From Virgibacillus indicus (lineage in GTDB: Bacteria; Bacillota; Bacilli; Bacillales; Amphibacillaceae), in assembly GCF_002266285.1 (NCBI RefSeq), contig NZ_NPMS01000003.1, forward strand, positions 248,001 through 312,000: DNA of 64,000 nt, in the 5' to 3' direction. A program made the position numbers and the translations under genes. Below the pieces are notes generated by a model. That model saw only the letters and a list, made by a program, of their open reading frames with translations. It was not told the DNA's origin and did not search any database. How positions within the stretch are numbered: the stretch's first letter is position 1; each line of letters begins with the position of its first letter. Positions 63,936 through 64,000 of this stretch are shown piece after piece.

Positions 63936-64000
63936 CACATTAATTTCATAGCCCCGTAAAAGTCCTATTATGTTATGATAAAAGAAAAACATAAGGGGCA

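Overview
The window is low-GC Firmicutes DNA. Its gene content (TypA, HtrA next to a CssRS-like pair, a YteA-type DksA protein, the trehalose PTS operon, a YfhE-like small protein, CsoR with the same ligand positions as the Bacillus subtilis protein) points to a Bacillaceae member. A halotolerant genus such as Oceanobacillus, Virgibacillus or Lentibacillus is a reasonable guess but is inference. Genes are AT-rich, closely packed and preceded by strong AGGAGG-type ribosome binding sites, with many classical hairpin terminators. No rRNA, tRNA or CRISPR array was seen.

Layout. (1) 1-3.5 kb is a graveyard of mobile and defence DNA: a broken PD-(D/E)XK-like gene, a 293-bp miniature element with Tn3/Tn4430-type 38-bp ends, remnants of a DUF2599 gene, of a restriction specificity subunit and of a cupin gene, a collapsed pair of Tn3-family ends, and an intact TnpI-like tyrosine recombinase with its own resolution site but no transposase. 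(2) 3.6-13 kb is a copper/envelope block: YdhK lipoprotein, SHOCT protein, BNR lipoprotein, CcdA-like thiol transporter, a two-component system, a Cys-rich copper storage protein, CopB and a membrane cupredoxin. (3) 13.3-25.2 kb holds a siroheme-reductase-like protein, an operon of a PIG-L-like protein, an Opp/Dpp-type ABC transporter and a MATE exporter, and then csoR-copA-copZ. A near-identical CsoR-type operator lies in front of copB, the PIG-L/ABC/MATE operon and csoR-copAZ. (4) 25.2-26.2 kb is more mobile-element debris. (5) 26.2-31.6 kb is a persulfide/sulfur-detoxification island under CstR (C31/C60), with three CstR operators, rhodaneses, TusA, DsrE, a TauE/SafE exporter and a rhodanese-persulfide dioxygenase fusion. 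(6) 32.3-34.7 kb has two tandem paralogous membrane proteins of unknown function. (7) 34.8-64 kb looks like ordinary chromosome: cold-shock protein, methyltransferase, oxidoreductase, HtrA/CssRS, TypA, a sugar dehydrogenase-like lipoprotein, trehalose operon, arsRBC, an ABC-2 transporter, a fatty-acid beta-oxidation operon and a DUF2254 membrane protein, separated by several kinds of intergenic repeat.

How the parts work together. The first 32 kb reads as an acquired metal and reactive-sulfur resistance island, with copper efflux (CopA, CopB, CopZ), copper storage or oxidation (Csp, cupredoxin), envelope thiol care, and persulfide/thiosulfate/sulfite handling, flanked and seeded by transposon and integrase remnants. 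The least explained part, and the best candidate for something new, is the putatively CsoR-controlled operon at 14.0-22.0 kb. It pairs a PIG-L fold that has lost its zinc ligands with a peptide-type importer whose binding protein is anchored by a C-terminal helix instead of a lipid, plus a MATE exporter.
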